From positions 337,821-401,820 of the forward strand of contig DUCM01000006.1 in the NCBI GenBank assembly GCA_012959785.1: a DNA stretch of 64,000 nt, in the 5' to 3' direction. Source of the stretch: Planctomycetota bacterium. GTDB lineage: Bacteria; Planctomycetota; UBA1135; GCA-002686595. Below are positions 1 through 8,582 of this stretch, piece by piece (within the stretch, counting starts at the first letter, position 1; each line of letters starts with the position of its first letter). The notes below the pieces were generated by a model. It made no database searches. It worked only from the letters and a program-made list of their open reading frames with translations, and had not been told where the DNA came from. Both the position numbers and the translations under genes were made by a program.

Positions 1-2085
1 CATGTTGTCGGTAAGGAAGACCGCCGGAGAGCCAACAGCGAAGGACGCCGGCGCAGCGGCACCGGTGTCGGGCCATGCGATGCTGTTGCCGAGGGAGTCG
101 CTGGCGCTGAACCAGAGTTCGACCACGGCGGGAGAAACCACATCGGGCAGCAGCGCCGCGAAGAAGTCATCGGGCAGAGAGGCCAGGTTGTCGACCTGCC
201 AGGCGCCACCATTGATGCGGTAGTGAAGCTGGCTTGAGGTCAGGCTCTGGCCCATGTGGGGCACGATGGAAATCTGCGCGTCGTAGGGACCGCTCTCGGT
301 CAAGCTGTCCACGGGCACGACGATATTCTCCATGGTAAGCGGGTGCAGGTCGACGCCGGGCCAACCCTGAGCCGCGAAACCCGCCTCAATCTCCGTGTAG
401 TGCGGCGATCCGTTGTTGACATCGCCGTCATCATCATCGAGGACCAGCCACTGAACCTCGATGATCGATTTGATCTCGGTCTGGTTGTAGGCGGCCATCC
501 AGCCCAGGAAGATCGCGTTCGAGAGGTCGTCGCCCAGGGCGTTGCCGAGGGTCTGGTTGAGTTCCTCGCGCACCTTCCAGGCAGCGCCCATCCAGACCTT
601 GCCCTCTTGGTGCACCTCGCCGCCGTGGCAAGCGGCATTAAAGTCGCCGCAGAACTGCAAGTTGTTCAGTCCACTGCGAATGTAACCGCTGCCGAAAAAG
701 TCCTCGCCCATGATGGGCGTATCGTAGAGGTACATGGCCCAGACATCGGCGTTGCCCTCGCCCATGCCATCGGCGCCGTTGCCTGTGCCGTAGCGTACAT
801 TGAGCCAGTGCCCCATTTCATGGGCTACCACAGTCGAGTAACTGGTATTGACGCAGCCCCCTCCGGGAGTGAAGAAGTTGACCGAGCCGCCATCGAAGTA
901 GGCATTGCAGTTCTGGTTCAGATTTACTTTCGCCGCCGCGGTGAAGTCGGCGTGACTGTCGGCTGGGTTGATTGCACGGATCCAATCTCTCAGCAAGTTG
1001 ATGCTCTGGAAGGCATTGGACTGGGCCGTGACGAGAGCCTGGCTCGACGGGTTCATGGTGATCGAGTTGCCGGCGCCGGTTTGCAAGTTGAGACTCGTGC
1101 TGTACTCCGAACCGGACTCGTTGAAGACCCGCGCAAAGGGGCCTTCGAAGGTGCAGGTCACTTGCAAGGGGCCGTTCACCCCCGCGAAGTTGAAGGCGCC
1201 GGTGGCATCGGTGGTCATATCTCCCACCGAAGAGGTCATGCGCAGGTGCGTCATGGGAAAGCTCTGCTCGGGATTGCCTCCCGAGTCGGGAGCGGTGCCG
1301 GGGGTGACCATGGCTCTGACCACCCCACCCACATCAAAGTTGTGGACGAGATTGATGGCCCCCAGGAACTCACCCGTAACCGCATCGACCATGAGTGTCT
1401 CGCCCGTGGGGCGCGCGTCGCTAACTGCGGCCAGAAGATCCACACGCCAGATGAGTTGCGGCACTCGAGTCGTGCCGGTCTGCACCTGCAAGACCGCCAG
1501 GCTTGCAGGCGAAGTTTGGGTGCCGACGAGTCCATGGCGATCAGTGAATATTTCGCCCGCGCGCAAGACCGCGTCAGCCGCCTTGAGGCGCGCGGGGACG
1601 ATGCTGAGATCATCGCCGGGCAGGGCCGTCGAGTGCACCGACAACAGTCGCGCCTGGTCGTCAAAGAGCAAATGCACCCGCGCGCCTTGCACGGGCACGC
1701 CGTCGATCTCCTGAATGAAATTCACCGTGCGCTTGTCGATGGTGCCGAGGTGCGCCATGGGCAGGGGAATCTGTTCGAGGGGCACCAGGGTCAGGGGATC
1801 GACACCGGTCAAGGCCTGGGTGTCTCTGAGCATGAGCCGCCCGCGCAAGAACCAGTCGGCCTCGCTTGTGGGGATGAAAGTTGCCTCGGCGCGGCCGCCG
1901 TAAAGCATCTCGGCAAAGCCGGTTGTTCTGTCCACGCGCACTGTCCAGTTTGTTCCGTGCCGCGACCTCCAGGTGTCCAGGGCCTCCCCGTCCGTGGCGC
2001 TCAAAACAGCAAGAACAGCCGGGCTAGCACCGAGCGTGAGGGCCAGTGAGGCGAGGAAAACTCGTATTGTGGGTGTCACAAGCAT
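1..2085 (-). CDS. Secreted M36-like (fungalysin-type) zinc metallopeptidase, 3' end cut off by the window edge
   Basis: The frame starts at an ATG at 2085 and stays open for 695 codons to base 1, so the C-terminus is missing. Residues 1-27 are a Sec signal peptide (MLVTPTIRVFLASLALTLGA). The N-terminal part (about 60-250) looks like the FTP/PepSY propeptide region of M4/M36 peptidases. The zinc site HEMGHW is at residues 422-427, with the third ligand probably Glu443 in GMGEGNADV; HExxH followed by GEG-D is the fungalysin arrangement, so a gluzincin fold is well supported. It should be exported and degrade extracellular protein. It is divergent from the M1 aminopeptidase gene at 2209, with 123 bp between them. 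The exact family (M36 versus a related gluzincin) is less certain than the protease call. Confidence 0.8.
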   Translation of the reverse strand, partial: MLVTPTIRVFLASLALTLGASPAVLAVLSATDGEALDTWRSRHGTNWTVRVDRTTGFAEMLYGGRAEATFIPTSEADWFLRGRLMLRDTQALTGVDPLTLVPLEQIPLPMAHLGTIDKRTVNFIQEIDGVPVQGARVHLLFDDQARLLSVHSTALPGDDLSIVPARLKAADAVLRAGEIFTDRHGLVGTQTSPASLAVLQVQTGTTRVPQLIWRVDLLAAVSDARPTGETLMVDAVTGEFLGAINLVHNFDVGGVVRAMVTPGTAPDSGGNPEQSFPMTHLRMTSSVGDMTTDATGAFNFAGVNGPLQVTCTFEGPFARVFNESGSEYSTSLNLQTGAGNSITMNPSSQALVTAQSNAFQSINLLRDWIRAINPADSHADFTAAAKVNLNQNCNAYFDGGSVNFFTPGGGCVNTSYSTVVAHEMGHWLNVRYGTGNGADGMGEGNADVWAMYLYDTPIMGEDFFGSGYIRSGLNNLQFCGDFNAACHGGEVHQEGKVWMGAAWKVREELNQTLGNALGDDLSNAIFLGWMAAYNQTEIKSIIEVQWLVLDDDDGDVNNGSPHYTEIEAGFAAQGWPGVDLHPLTMENIVVPVDSLTESGPYDAQISIVPHMGQSLTSSQLHYRINGGAWQVDNLASLPDDFFAALLPDVVSPAVVELWFSASDSLGNSIAWPDTGAAAPASFAVGSPAVFLTDNM

Positions 2086-2208
2086 GAACGAAGTCCTGAC
2101 AAGAATTAGGGAGAAGGGCCTGGGGGGGGCCACTCAAGAGTACGGCATGGGGGACATTTCGTCTGTACTGGCTACCCTCTTCTCTCCGCCACCACGCCTC
2201 TACCTACA

Positions 2209-3918
2209 ATGACTCAACGCTACTCGGTTCTTCTGAGCCTGGCTCTCTCTCTCGTCTCCTCGGCTGCCGGCCAGGTGGACGAGGACAGACGCGCCCACTT
2301 CGATGTCAGCGCCTACGATCTCGAACTCGCGGTGCGGCCCGGCGAAAAGGTCCTGGAAGGCCGCGGGCTGATCCGCGCGGTGGCCTTGGTGGAGGATCTC
2401 GCAAGGGTACAGCTCGACCTCGAAGACCTGCACGATGTGTTGGCGGTAAGCGACGGCGAAGGAACGGCTCTTGAGTTCGAACGCATCGCCCACGGGCTCG
2501 TGATCCAACTCGCCGCACCCATCGCGAAGGGTGCCACCTTCGCCGTGCGCGTCGGCTGGCGCGGCCAGCCCAAGGGCGGCGACTTCGACGGCTTTCATTG
2601 GAAAGAATCCGCCGACGGTCAGCCCTGGATCAGCACCGCCTGCCAGGGACTCGGCGCCCACTACTGGTGGCCGTGCAAAGCCAGTTTTTTCCACCCCGAA
2701 GACAAGCCCGACACGGTCAGCATGACGATCACGTGCCCCGCGGGGCTCTACGCCGTGAGCAACGGCCGACTGCAATCCGTGCGCGAGGGCGCACCAAGCT
2801 GGTTCGATGAAGGAGACTCGTCGTGGCAGACCTATAGTTGGCGCCACAACTACCCCCTCGAGACCTACTCGGTGACTCTCAATGTGGGCCCCTTCGTGGT
2901 CGTCGAAGAGCAGCTCGAACTGCCCGGCCTTGAGTCGCCCCTGCCCTTCATCTCGTACATGCTGCCCGAGGATGCGGAGAAGGCCGCCTTGCAGTTCCAG
3001 GAAGTTCCGCGGCTCTTGGAAATCTACTCCGAGGCCTTCGGACCTTTTCCCTTTCCCGAGTCCAAGTTCGGCTTGGTGGAGACCAACTTCTGGGGCATGG
3101 AACACTCCACCGCGGTGGCCTACGGCTCAAGTTTTCCGGCTTGGTGCAAGGAGCACGGTGAGAAGGATCGCTACGCCCGTCGCAACCGGTGGTTTGATTA
3201 CATCTTGATCCACGAGGTAGCCCACGAGTGGTGGGGCAACGCGGTTTCTGCGGAGCATTGGGGCCATTTCTGGATTCACGAAGGCTTTGGCACCTATGCC
3301 GAGGGTGTCTTCGTCGAGAAGACCGTAGGCCGCGAAGCCGCCGACCGCTTCTTCGCCGACACCAACCGGCGCGTCTCCACCAAACGCGGCCGGCTCTACC
3401 GCGGCGACTCGCCGACCTCGCGAGAGGCCTACAGCGGCTTGATCTACAGTAAGGGCTCGGCGGTGCTCAACACCCTGCGGCACTTTGTCGACGACGATGC
3501 AGTCTGGTGGAGGAGCCTGGCCGATTTTAACCTCGAATTCCGCTACGGAAACGCCACCACCGAGGATTTCCAGGCCATCCTGGAGCGCAACACCAAGCAG
3601 CCCTGGGGACAGTTCTTCCAGGAATGGTTCTACGCCGAGGGCGCACCAGAGCTCGCCATCAAGCTCGTCGGGGCTGAGAGCAGTATCGAAGTCGAGGTGC
3701 AGAACCTCCACGGAGAGTTCCATGTGCCCCTCGACATCGCCTGGAGCGCTAGCGGCGAGGAGCACACTCTGCGCCTGGCCGTCGATCCGGGCTTGAACAG
3801 TTTTTCCATCCCCGCCAGCGCGCCTGGCGATGTGCGAGTTCTTTTCCTCGAGCGCCTGCTAGGTAAACACACCGTCAAACGGCCAGAGCTCCGCCCGCTG
3901 CCCGCTCCCCCAAAATAA
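2209..3918 (+). CDS. Secreted M1-family aminopeptidase
   Basis: A 569-residue zinc aminopeptidase of the aminopeptidase N (M1) family, which removes N-terminal residues from peptides. A signal peptide ending near SSAAGQ (residue 22) sends it across the inner membrane. The zinc motif HEVAHEWWGN begins at His335, with His339 and, after 18 residues, Glu358 in HEGFGTYAEG: the complete M1 HExxH-x18-E signature. Upstream, WGMEHST takes the place of the GAMEN substrate-binding motif, a common bacterial variant. The N-terminal saddle domain is present, and the C-terminal helical domain is short, as in the smaller bacterial members. With the divergent M36-like protease it could form an extracellular protein-degrading pair. 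Confidence 0.92.
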   Translation: MTQRYSVLLSLALSLVSSAAGQVDEDRRAHFDVSAYDLELAVRPGEKVLEGRGLIRAVALVEDLARVQLDLEDLHDVLAVSDGEGTALEFERIAHGLVIQLAAPIAKGATFAVRVGWRGQPKGGDFDGFHWKESADGQPWISTACQGLGAHYWWPCKASFFHPEDKPDTVSMTITCPAGLYAVSNGRLQSVREGAPSWFDEGDSSWQTYSWRHNYPLETYSVTLNVGPFVVVEEQLELPGLESPLPFISYMLPEDAEKAALQFQEVPRLLEIYSEAFGPFPFPESKFGLVETNFWGMEHSTAVAYGSSFPAWCKEHGEKDRYARRNRWFDYILIHEVAHEWWGNAVSAEHWGHFWIHEGFGTYAEGVFVEKTVGREAADRFFADTNRRVSTKRGRLYRGDSPTSREAYSGLIYSKGSAVLNTLRHFVDDDAVWWRSLADFNLEFRYGNATTEDFQAILERNTKQPWGQFFQEWFYAEGAPELAIKLVGAESSIEVEVQNLHGEFHVPLDIAWSASGEEHTLRLAVDPGLNSFSIPASAPGDVRVLFLERLLGKHTVKRPELRPLPAPPK

Positions 3919-3929
3919 AACATATTCCC

Positions 3930-4253
3930 ATGAGTTTCACCCACACCGACCAGCACCGCGAGTTCTCCTCGGAGAAGCTGCGCAAGTCAGCTCTCTTCGA
4001 GACCCCGCAGATGTTCTGCGACACCTACTGCCTTGAGCCCGGCCAAGAGCAGCGCATCCACGCCCACGAGGGGGCCACCAAGTTCTACCTGGTCCTCGAA
4101 GGTCAGGCGGCGATCACCATCGGCGAGGAACGCCGGACCCTACGCTCCGGCGGCCTGGCCTGGGCAGAGAGCGGCGAGGTCCATGGCGTGAGCAACATTT
4201 CCAGGGAACCCTGCGTCCTACTAGTGGCCATGGCACCACACCCCGGTCTCTAA
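3930..4253 (+). CDS. Small cupin-domain protein
   Basis: A 107-residue single-domain cupin. Cupin motif 1 is visible as HAHEGATKFYLVLEG (His-x-His plus Glu, then the hydrophobic strand and Gly), and motif 2 ends in a conserved His in SGEVHGVSN. Such proteins bind a metal in a small beta-barrel; substrates cannot be deduced from sequence. It starts 11 bp after the M1 peptidase stop, so it is probably co-transcribed. No signal peptide is present, so it is cytoplasmic. Its stop overlaps by a few bases the 3' end of the convergent pseudouridine synthase gene. Confidence 0.8.
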   Translation: MSFTHTDQHREFSSEKLRKSALFETPQMFCDTYCLEPGQEQRIHAHEGATKFYLVLEGQAAITIGEERRTLRSGGLAWAESGEVHGVSNISREPCVLLVAMAPHPGL

Positions 4254-4936
4254 CCGCGTGCCAGGCTCCACTCCTTGAGAGGCGGGGGCGCGGCGCGGAA
4301 GGAAAGGCGTTCGTCGCGGGTGGGATGGTCGAAGGCCAGGGCCCGGGCGTGCAGGGCGATGCTCTTGTCCGAGAGGGGCACGGGAGCGCCGTACTTCAAG
4401 TCGCCCAGGAGCGGCGCGCCGAGGCCGCGGGCACAGGCCAGGCGCAACTGGTGCGAACGGCCGGTGTGGGGCACGAGTTCGAGCAGCCAGCACCCGGCGC
4501 TGGAGGCCAGGATGCGGTGGGCGGTGCGGGCCGAGCGGGCGCCTGCTACTCCGCTTGCGACGACTTCCACCGTGTTGCGCTCGCGATCCTTGACGAGGAA
4601 TTGTTCGAGCTCGCCCGCGGGTAGCAACGGCTCTCGGGCCACGATGCCCCAGTAGGTTTTTTGCACGCTGCCGGTGCGGAACTGCTCGGTCAGGCGCGCG
4701 GCGGCCTTGGATGTGCGGGCGAAGATCACCAGGCCGGAAACCGGTCGGTCCAGGCGCGAGACGACACCGAGAAAAACGGCTCCGGGCTTGTTGTATTCCC
4801 GGCCCACCCAGGCCTTGGCCGCATCGAGCAAGCTCGCGTCGCCCGAGGAGTCAGGCACCACCGGTACACCGGCGGGTTTGTGCACCACGATGACATGGTT
4901 GTCGCAGTGCTCCACGGCGAGAGCCGAGGCATCCAT
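4250..4936 (-). CDS. RluA-family RNA pseudouridine synthase
   Basis: Isomerises uridine to pseudouridine in rRNA or tRNA. The catalytic motif RLDRPVSG is at residues 61-68, with Asp63 as the nucleophile; a second conserved block, HTGRSHQLRLAC followed by LGAPLLGDLKYG, is typical of RluA/RluC/RluD/TruC proteins. There is no S4 domain, so it is a short single-domain member (228 residues). I start it at 4936, where TGATG overlaps the stop of the upstream methyltransferase by one base, suggesting translational coupling; a start at 4957 (seven residues longer) is also open. The target site cannot be inferred. Confidence 0.88.
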   Translation of the reverse strand: MDASALAVEHCDNHVIVVHKPAGVPVVPDSSGDASLLDAAKAWVGREYNKPGAVFLGVVSRLDRPVSGLVIFARTSKAAARLTEQFRTGSVQKTYWGIVAREPLLPAGELEQFLVKDRERNTVEVVASGVAGARSARTAHRILASSAGCWLLELVPHTGRSHQLRLACARGLGAPLLGDLKYGAPVPLSDKSIALHARALAFDHPTRDERLSFRAAPPPLKEWSLARG

Positions 4937-5934
4937 CAGAGATCGAGGCCGCGCCACCAGCGCGCGCAGAAACCGGCTGGCAGGAGCCGCCGCGTTCCTT
5001 CAGTCTCGCGCAGAGCCAACTCCCCCACCGCCTGGGTGCCTCCCTCAAAATCTTCAAGCAGGTTGGAAAAGGCCAGGGGCGAATAGCCCACGGCGTAGGT
5101 CGAAAGCACCAGCAGGCCCCGCTCGGCCACCAGAGAGCGAGCCGCCTCAAAGAGCGGCGCGAGACCCTGCTCCAAGCGCCAGCGTTCGCCCCGGGGCCCG
5201 CGGCCCTGGTGCGGCGGATCGAGCAGGACGATCTCGTAGTGCGATCCACGGCGCACTTCTCGTTGGGCGAAGACCAGGGCATCCTCGAGCAGGACGCGCA
5301 GGCTGTCCTCGGGCAGCCCACTGGCCACGAGGTTTTCGCGCATCCAACCGAGGGAAGTCTTCGAAGCGTCCACATGGGTCACCTCGAGGCCGGCCTGGTG
5401 GGCGAGCACCGAGGCGGCTCCGGTATAGCCGAAGAGATTGAGCAACCGCGCACCCGTTCCAAGTTGGCTGGCGGCCCTGGCGACGAATTCCCAGTTGGAG
5501 GCCTGTTCAGGAAAGACGCCCACATGCTTGAAGGGCGTTGGCCGGATCACAAAACGCGCCTGAGAGTAGTCCATGAGCCAACTCGGTTGGGCATCCCGAG
5601 CGGCCGCATGGGCCCCCCGGCGCGCCTCCCAGCGTCCGCCGCGATCGGACTCGCGCACGAAGGTGAGATCGGCGCTGCGCCAGAGGCTCTCGGAGCCGCG
5701 CCGATTCCAGAGCGCCTGGGGGTCGGGGCGCCGCAGCACGAGCTCGCCAAAGCGCTCCAACTTCTCGCCTTGCCCCGAATCGAGCAAGGCGTAGCCCGCG
5801 AACTCACTGATCTCAAATACATTGGGTCCCACGCCGTAGAGGATACGGGTCGGCGAGGGCAAACACCTTTGAATCTCCCACGGCTGGCTCGGAAACACGC
5901 GAAGCTTGCGCTCGGGACGCAGCGAAGCGATCAT
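4936..5934 (-). CDS. Class I SAM-dependent methyltransferase, RlmI/RlmK-like (COG1092)
   Basis: A 332-residue methyltransferase. The SAM-binding motif I LLNLFGYTGAAS is near residue 164, the acidic loop after strand 2 is VTHVDASK, and the catalytic motif IV is LLDPPHQG at about 237-244. This combination is found in the RlmI/RlmK/Cfr-like 23S rRNA m5C/m7G methylase superfamily; the N-terminal PUA-like domain seems reduced. The downstream pseudouridine synthase overlaps its stop, giving a two-gene RNA-modification operon. A GTG start at 5982 is possible but would overlap the TTG start of the divergent lipoprotein gene, so the ATG at 5934 is preferred. Confidence 0.82.
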   Translation of the reverse strand: MIASLRPERKLRVFPSQPWEIQRCLPSPTRILYGVGPNVFEISEFAGYALLDSGQGEKLERFGELVLRRPDPQALWNRRGSESLWRSADLTFVRESDRGGRWEARRGAHAAARDAQPSWLMDYSQARFVIRPTPFKHVGVFPEQASNWEFVARAASQLGTGARLLNLFGYTGAASVLAHQAGLEVTHVDASKTSLGWMRENLVASGLPEDSLRVLLEDALVFAQREVRRGSHYEIVLLDPPHQGRGPRGERWRLEQGLAPLFEAARSLVAERGLLVLSTYAVGYSPLAFSNLLEDFEGGTQAVGELALRETEGTRRLLPAGFCARWWRGLDL

Positions 5935-5964
5935 CTTCGGCCGCCTGCGGCGGTTCTCACCAAA

Positions 5965-7368
5965 TTGAAGTCCCTTCGCCACACCCTCCCCCTGCTGCTG
6001 TCCGCCGTCCTAGGTACCGGATGCGCGAGCTACAACGAGCAGGTGGACGCGGCCGTCGAAATTTATGCCACAGGCGACTTTGCGGAGGCTGCGGAGAGGC
6101 TTACCTCCCATGAGTTCGCGGACCAGCGCAATGGCCGCCGCGACGGCATCCTATTGCGACTCGAGGCGGCCAAGGCGCTCCTCGACGCTGGGCGCTACGA
6201 GGATTCGAGCGCCATGTTCGACCGGGCCGCCAACTTGATGCTCGAGTTCGATTACGCTGCCGACATCTCGGTCTCGGAGGAGATCACAGCCCTCGCGGGG
6301 GCCCAGGCCTCCCGGGCCTACCGTGGCACGCGCTACGACGCCATCCAACTCGAGGTCTACGAGACGCTCAATTACATGGCCCGCAACGATCTCGGGGAGG
6401 CCTTGGTGCACACGCGCAAGGCCTTCGCGCGCCAGGCCGCCGCCGTGGCGGCCAACGCCGCCGAGATCAGCTCCCGTGCTAAACGCGCGAGAAGAGACGG
6501 CATCGATTGCGACCGGGTGCTCAAGGACCCGGGCTACAGCAAAGCCAGGGCGGGTTTTCAGAGCCTGGTCAACCCCGCCTACGCCGACTTCGTCAACCCC
6601 TGCGCCAGCCTGCTCTCGGCGCTGCTTCTGCGCGAGGACGGCGATGCGGCCAATGCTCTGGTGGACCTGCGCAAAGTCGCTCGCATGGTGCCGGGCAACA
6701 GCTATCTCAGCCAACTGCTGGCGGAGTTCGAGGCCGCGAATGAACCCGCCCAGAATCGTGTCTACATCCTCCTGGAAAGCGGCCTGGCTCCTGTGCGCCT
6801 GGAAGAGCGCCTGACTCTCATCAGCTATCGACAGGGCATCTCCCGTTTCGCCATCCCGACCCTCGTCCCGGTGCCGAATCAAGTCCAGGGCCTTTGCATC
6901 GAGAGCCCCCTGGCGGGCAACAGCTTTCAGAGCGAGCACCTCGCCAGCATCGAGAGCATGGTGGCCACGGACTTTGCCGCCGCCCTGCCGGGCATCGTAC
7001 TGCGCACTCTGGCCGCCCTCGTGGCCAAGGAGGTTGTCACGCACCAACTTGAGAGCAAGCGTGACAAGAACCTGGGTTTTCTCGTGGCCAATGTCTGGAA
7101 GGCGGTCACATCGCAGGCCGATCTGCGGACCTGGCGCACCATGGGCGCGGAGTATCAACTGGCCGTGCTGCCAGCACCCGAGGACGGCCGCTTGGACCTG
7201 TTCCTGGTGGATCGCCATGGCGGCCGCCACCTGCCCCTGGAAATACTCCTGCCCCGTGCGCGCACGACCCTCATCTATGTGCGCAGCCCCAGCCTGACAG
7301 CCCTCGGCGCCCACATCATGCCGATCGGCCCCAGCCAACCCCGCACAGCTTCCCGGCCCTCCCCTTGA
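5965..7368 (+). CDS. Tetratricopeptide-type lipoprotein, COG3014-like
   Basis: I place the start at a TTG at 5965 because this puts a lipoprotein signal at the N-terminus (MKSLRHTLPLLLSAV, lipobox LGTGC). The 467-residue protein then has helical repeat-like segments (about 30-260) and a C-terminal beta-rich half. It resembles the uncharacterised COG3014 family, whose genes occur beside lpoB and ycfL in some Gammaproteobacteria; the same neighbours follow here. A role with LpoB in outer-membrane or peptidoglycan-synthesis control is inferred from this context only. The divergent methyltransferase starts 30 bp away, so the promoters must be very compact. Confidence 0.72.
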   Translation: MKSLRHTLPLLLSAVLGTGCASYNEQVDAAVEIYATGDFAEAAERLTSHEFADQRNGRRDGILLRLEAAKALLDAGRYEDSSAMFDRAANLMLEFDYAADISVSEEITALAGAQASRAYRGTRYDAIQLEVYETLNYMARNDLGEALVHTRKAFARQAAAVAANAAEISSRAKRARRDGIDCDRVLKDPGYSKARAGFQSLVNPAYADFVNPCASLLSALLLREDGDAANALVDLRKVARMVPGNSYLSQLLAEFEAANEPAQNRVYILLESGLAPVRLEERLTLISYRQGISRFAIPTLVPVPNQVQGLCIESPLAGNSFQSEHLASIESMVATDFAAALPGIVLRTLAALVAKEVVTHQLESKRDKNLGFLVANVWKAVTSQADLRTWRTMGAEYQLAVLPAPEDGRLDLFLVDRHGGRHLPLEILLPRARTTLIYVRSPSLTALGAHIMPIGPSQPRTASRPSP

Positions 7369-7406
7369 ATACCAGCCCTTCGAACATCCACCCCAAGAGA
7401 ATGCCC

Positions 7407-7820
7407 ATGCGTCACCGATTCACCCCCCTGCTGGGACTTCTGCTGCTCTTCTGCGCGAGCTGCGAGAGCCCGAACTACAAGCCCCCCGGAGCGGCCCCCG
7501 CGCTCGCCGAAGACATCTGGAAGGAACATGTCCACATGAGCCAGGCCGCCTGGCAGACGGTGCGAGTCCTCGGCGTCCGCGAGACCCGCAAGAACAACTT
7601 GTTGCAAGTCCAGATTGACCTCAAGAGCAAGATCGGGCGCCGTCGTGGCCTGCGCACGCGCTTTGAGTGGTTCGATGGCTCGGGGTTCAAGCTGGACGGA
7701 CCCAATGAAAGCTGGATGAACCAACTCATACTCGCGGAGGAGGAGTTTTCTCTAGGCGCGATCGCCACCAACCCCAAGGCCCAGAGCTGGCGTTTGAATG
7801 TCGAGATCTGGTCGCGCTGA
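7407..7820 (+). CDS. YcfL-like (DUF1425) lipoprotein
   Basis: A 137-residue putative lipoprotein: a hydrophobic core LLGLLLLF is followed by a Cys in the sequence CASC. The mature part is a small beta-sandwich-like domain with the RFEWFDGSGFKLD and WRLNVEIW segments seen in YcfL/DUF1425 proteins. An AAGAGA stretch six bases upstream favours the ATG at 7407 over the in-frame ATG at 7401 or the TTG at 7365. It lies between the COG3014-like gene and an LpoB-like gene, matching the ycfL-lpoB order known from Enterobacteria. Function is unknown in any organism I can recall. Confidence 0.7.
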   Translation: MRHRFTPLLGLLLLFCASCESPNYKPPGAAPALAEDIWKEHVHMSQAAWQTVRVLGVRETRKNNLLQVQIDLKSKIGRRRGLRTRFEWFDGSGFKLDGPNESWMNQLILAEEEFSLGAIATNPKAQSWRLNVEIWSR

Positions 7821-7879
7821 GCCTTCCCCAAAAAAAAACAAGCCCTTCCACAGAACCAATAGTCCTCAAGGAACAAGCC

Positions 7880-8494
7880 ATGAAAACCAAAGCCCTGCTC
7901 GCCCCTCTGCTCGCGATCCTCGTCCTCGGTGCCTGCCAAAATGAGCCGCGGCGCATCGATCCCTCAGGGGACGAAACCGTGACATCGGCCGGTGTCGACT
8001 ACAACGAGATCATCGAATGGACCGACACGCTCACCCATCGCATGCTCACCAGCACCTTCCTCGACACGGGAGAATTCGGCTCCCAGCCGATCAAAATGGT
8101 GGTCAGCGATATTGAGAACAAGACTGATATCTCGCACTTCCCCAGCGACATCCTGCTGGGCAACATCAAGGCCTCCCTGCTCGATTCGGGCAAGACGCGC
8201 TTCGTCACGACCTACGGCACCCAGGGCACCGACGACATGACGCGCTTCACCCAGGAGCTCTCCGACGATCCGCTCTTCGACGACTCCCAGGTGCCCGCAT
8301 CCGGCCAGGCCAGCGTGGCCCGACTCTCCCTGCGCACCCAGATCCTGTGGAGCCGCTCCCAGGGCACCAGACAGGCTCAGAACACCTATGTAGTGCACAT
8401 GTGGGTCAGCGATGTGCGCAACGGCGAGGAGGTCTGGCGCAGCCGCTCGGACCCCATCGCGAAAAAATTCAAGAAAGGTAGCGTTGGTTGGTAG
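7880..8494 (+). CDS. lpoB: LpoB-like penicillin-binding-protein activator lipoprotein
   Basis: A 204-residue lipoprotein (lipobox LVLGAC) preceded by an AAGGA ribosome-binding site. The block PIKMVVSDIENKTDISHFPS followed by LLGNIKASLLDSGKTRF is the characteristic N-terminal half of the LpoB fold, in which the protein reaches from the outer membrane to stimulate a class A penicillin-binding protein. The C-terminal segment with VHMWVSDVRNGEEVWRS also fits the family. Context (COG3014-like and YcfL-like lipoproteins upstream) agrees. If the host is a planctomycete this is of interest, since their cell wall was long disputed. Family assignment is good; the PBP partner is not in the window. Confidence 0.8.
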   Translation: MKTKALLAPLLAILVLGACQNEPRRIDPSGDETVTSAGVDYNEIIEWTDTLTHRMLTSTFLDTGEFGSQPIKMVVSDIENKTDISHFPSDILLGNIKASLLDSGKTRFVTTYGTQGTDDMTRFTQELSDDPLFDDSQVPASGQASVARLSLRTQILWSRSQGTRQAQNTYVVHMWVSDVRNGEEVWRSRSDPIAKKFKKGSVGW

Positions 8495-8531
8495 GGATGC
8501 CGCCCAGTAGAGACGCCAGCTCGCAAGAGTC

Positions 8532-8564
8532 AGCCGTTCCCATCCCCCGCTAGGGGGTCCGGCT
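8532..8564. terminator. GC-rich hairpin after lpoB, weak terminator candidate
   Basis: AGCCG and CGGCT flank a CCCCC-gcta-GGGGG core, giving a strong two-part stem 38 bases after the lpoB-like stop. There is no T-run, so intrinsic termination is uncertain; it may instead limit read-through into the menaquinone gene. Confidence 0.4.
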
Positions 8565-8582
8565 GATAGGCTCTCGCCTGCC

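Noticed and set aside
256..2049. A 597-codon plus-strand frame opposite the metallopeptidase gene
   Set aside because: It is an antisense shadow: its residues are biased to Arg/Gly/Val/His with no domain, while the minus strand carries a signal peptide and HEMGH zinc site.
2120..2140. GGCCTGGGGGGGGCC as a terminator or operator between the two peptidase genes
   Set aside because: It lies between divergent starts, where no terminator is needed, and is mostly a G-run with poor pairing.
5209..5964. N-terminal extension of the COG3014-like lipoprotein frame
   Set aside because: It overlaps the methyltransferase gene in antisense and would bury the lipoprotein signal; the TTG at 5965 fits better.
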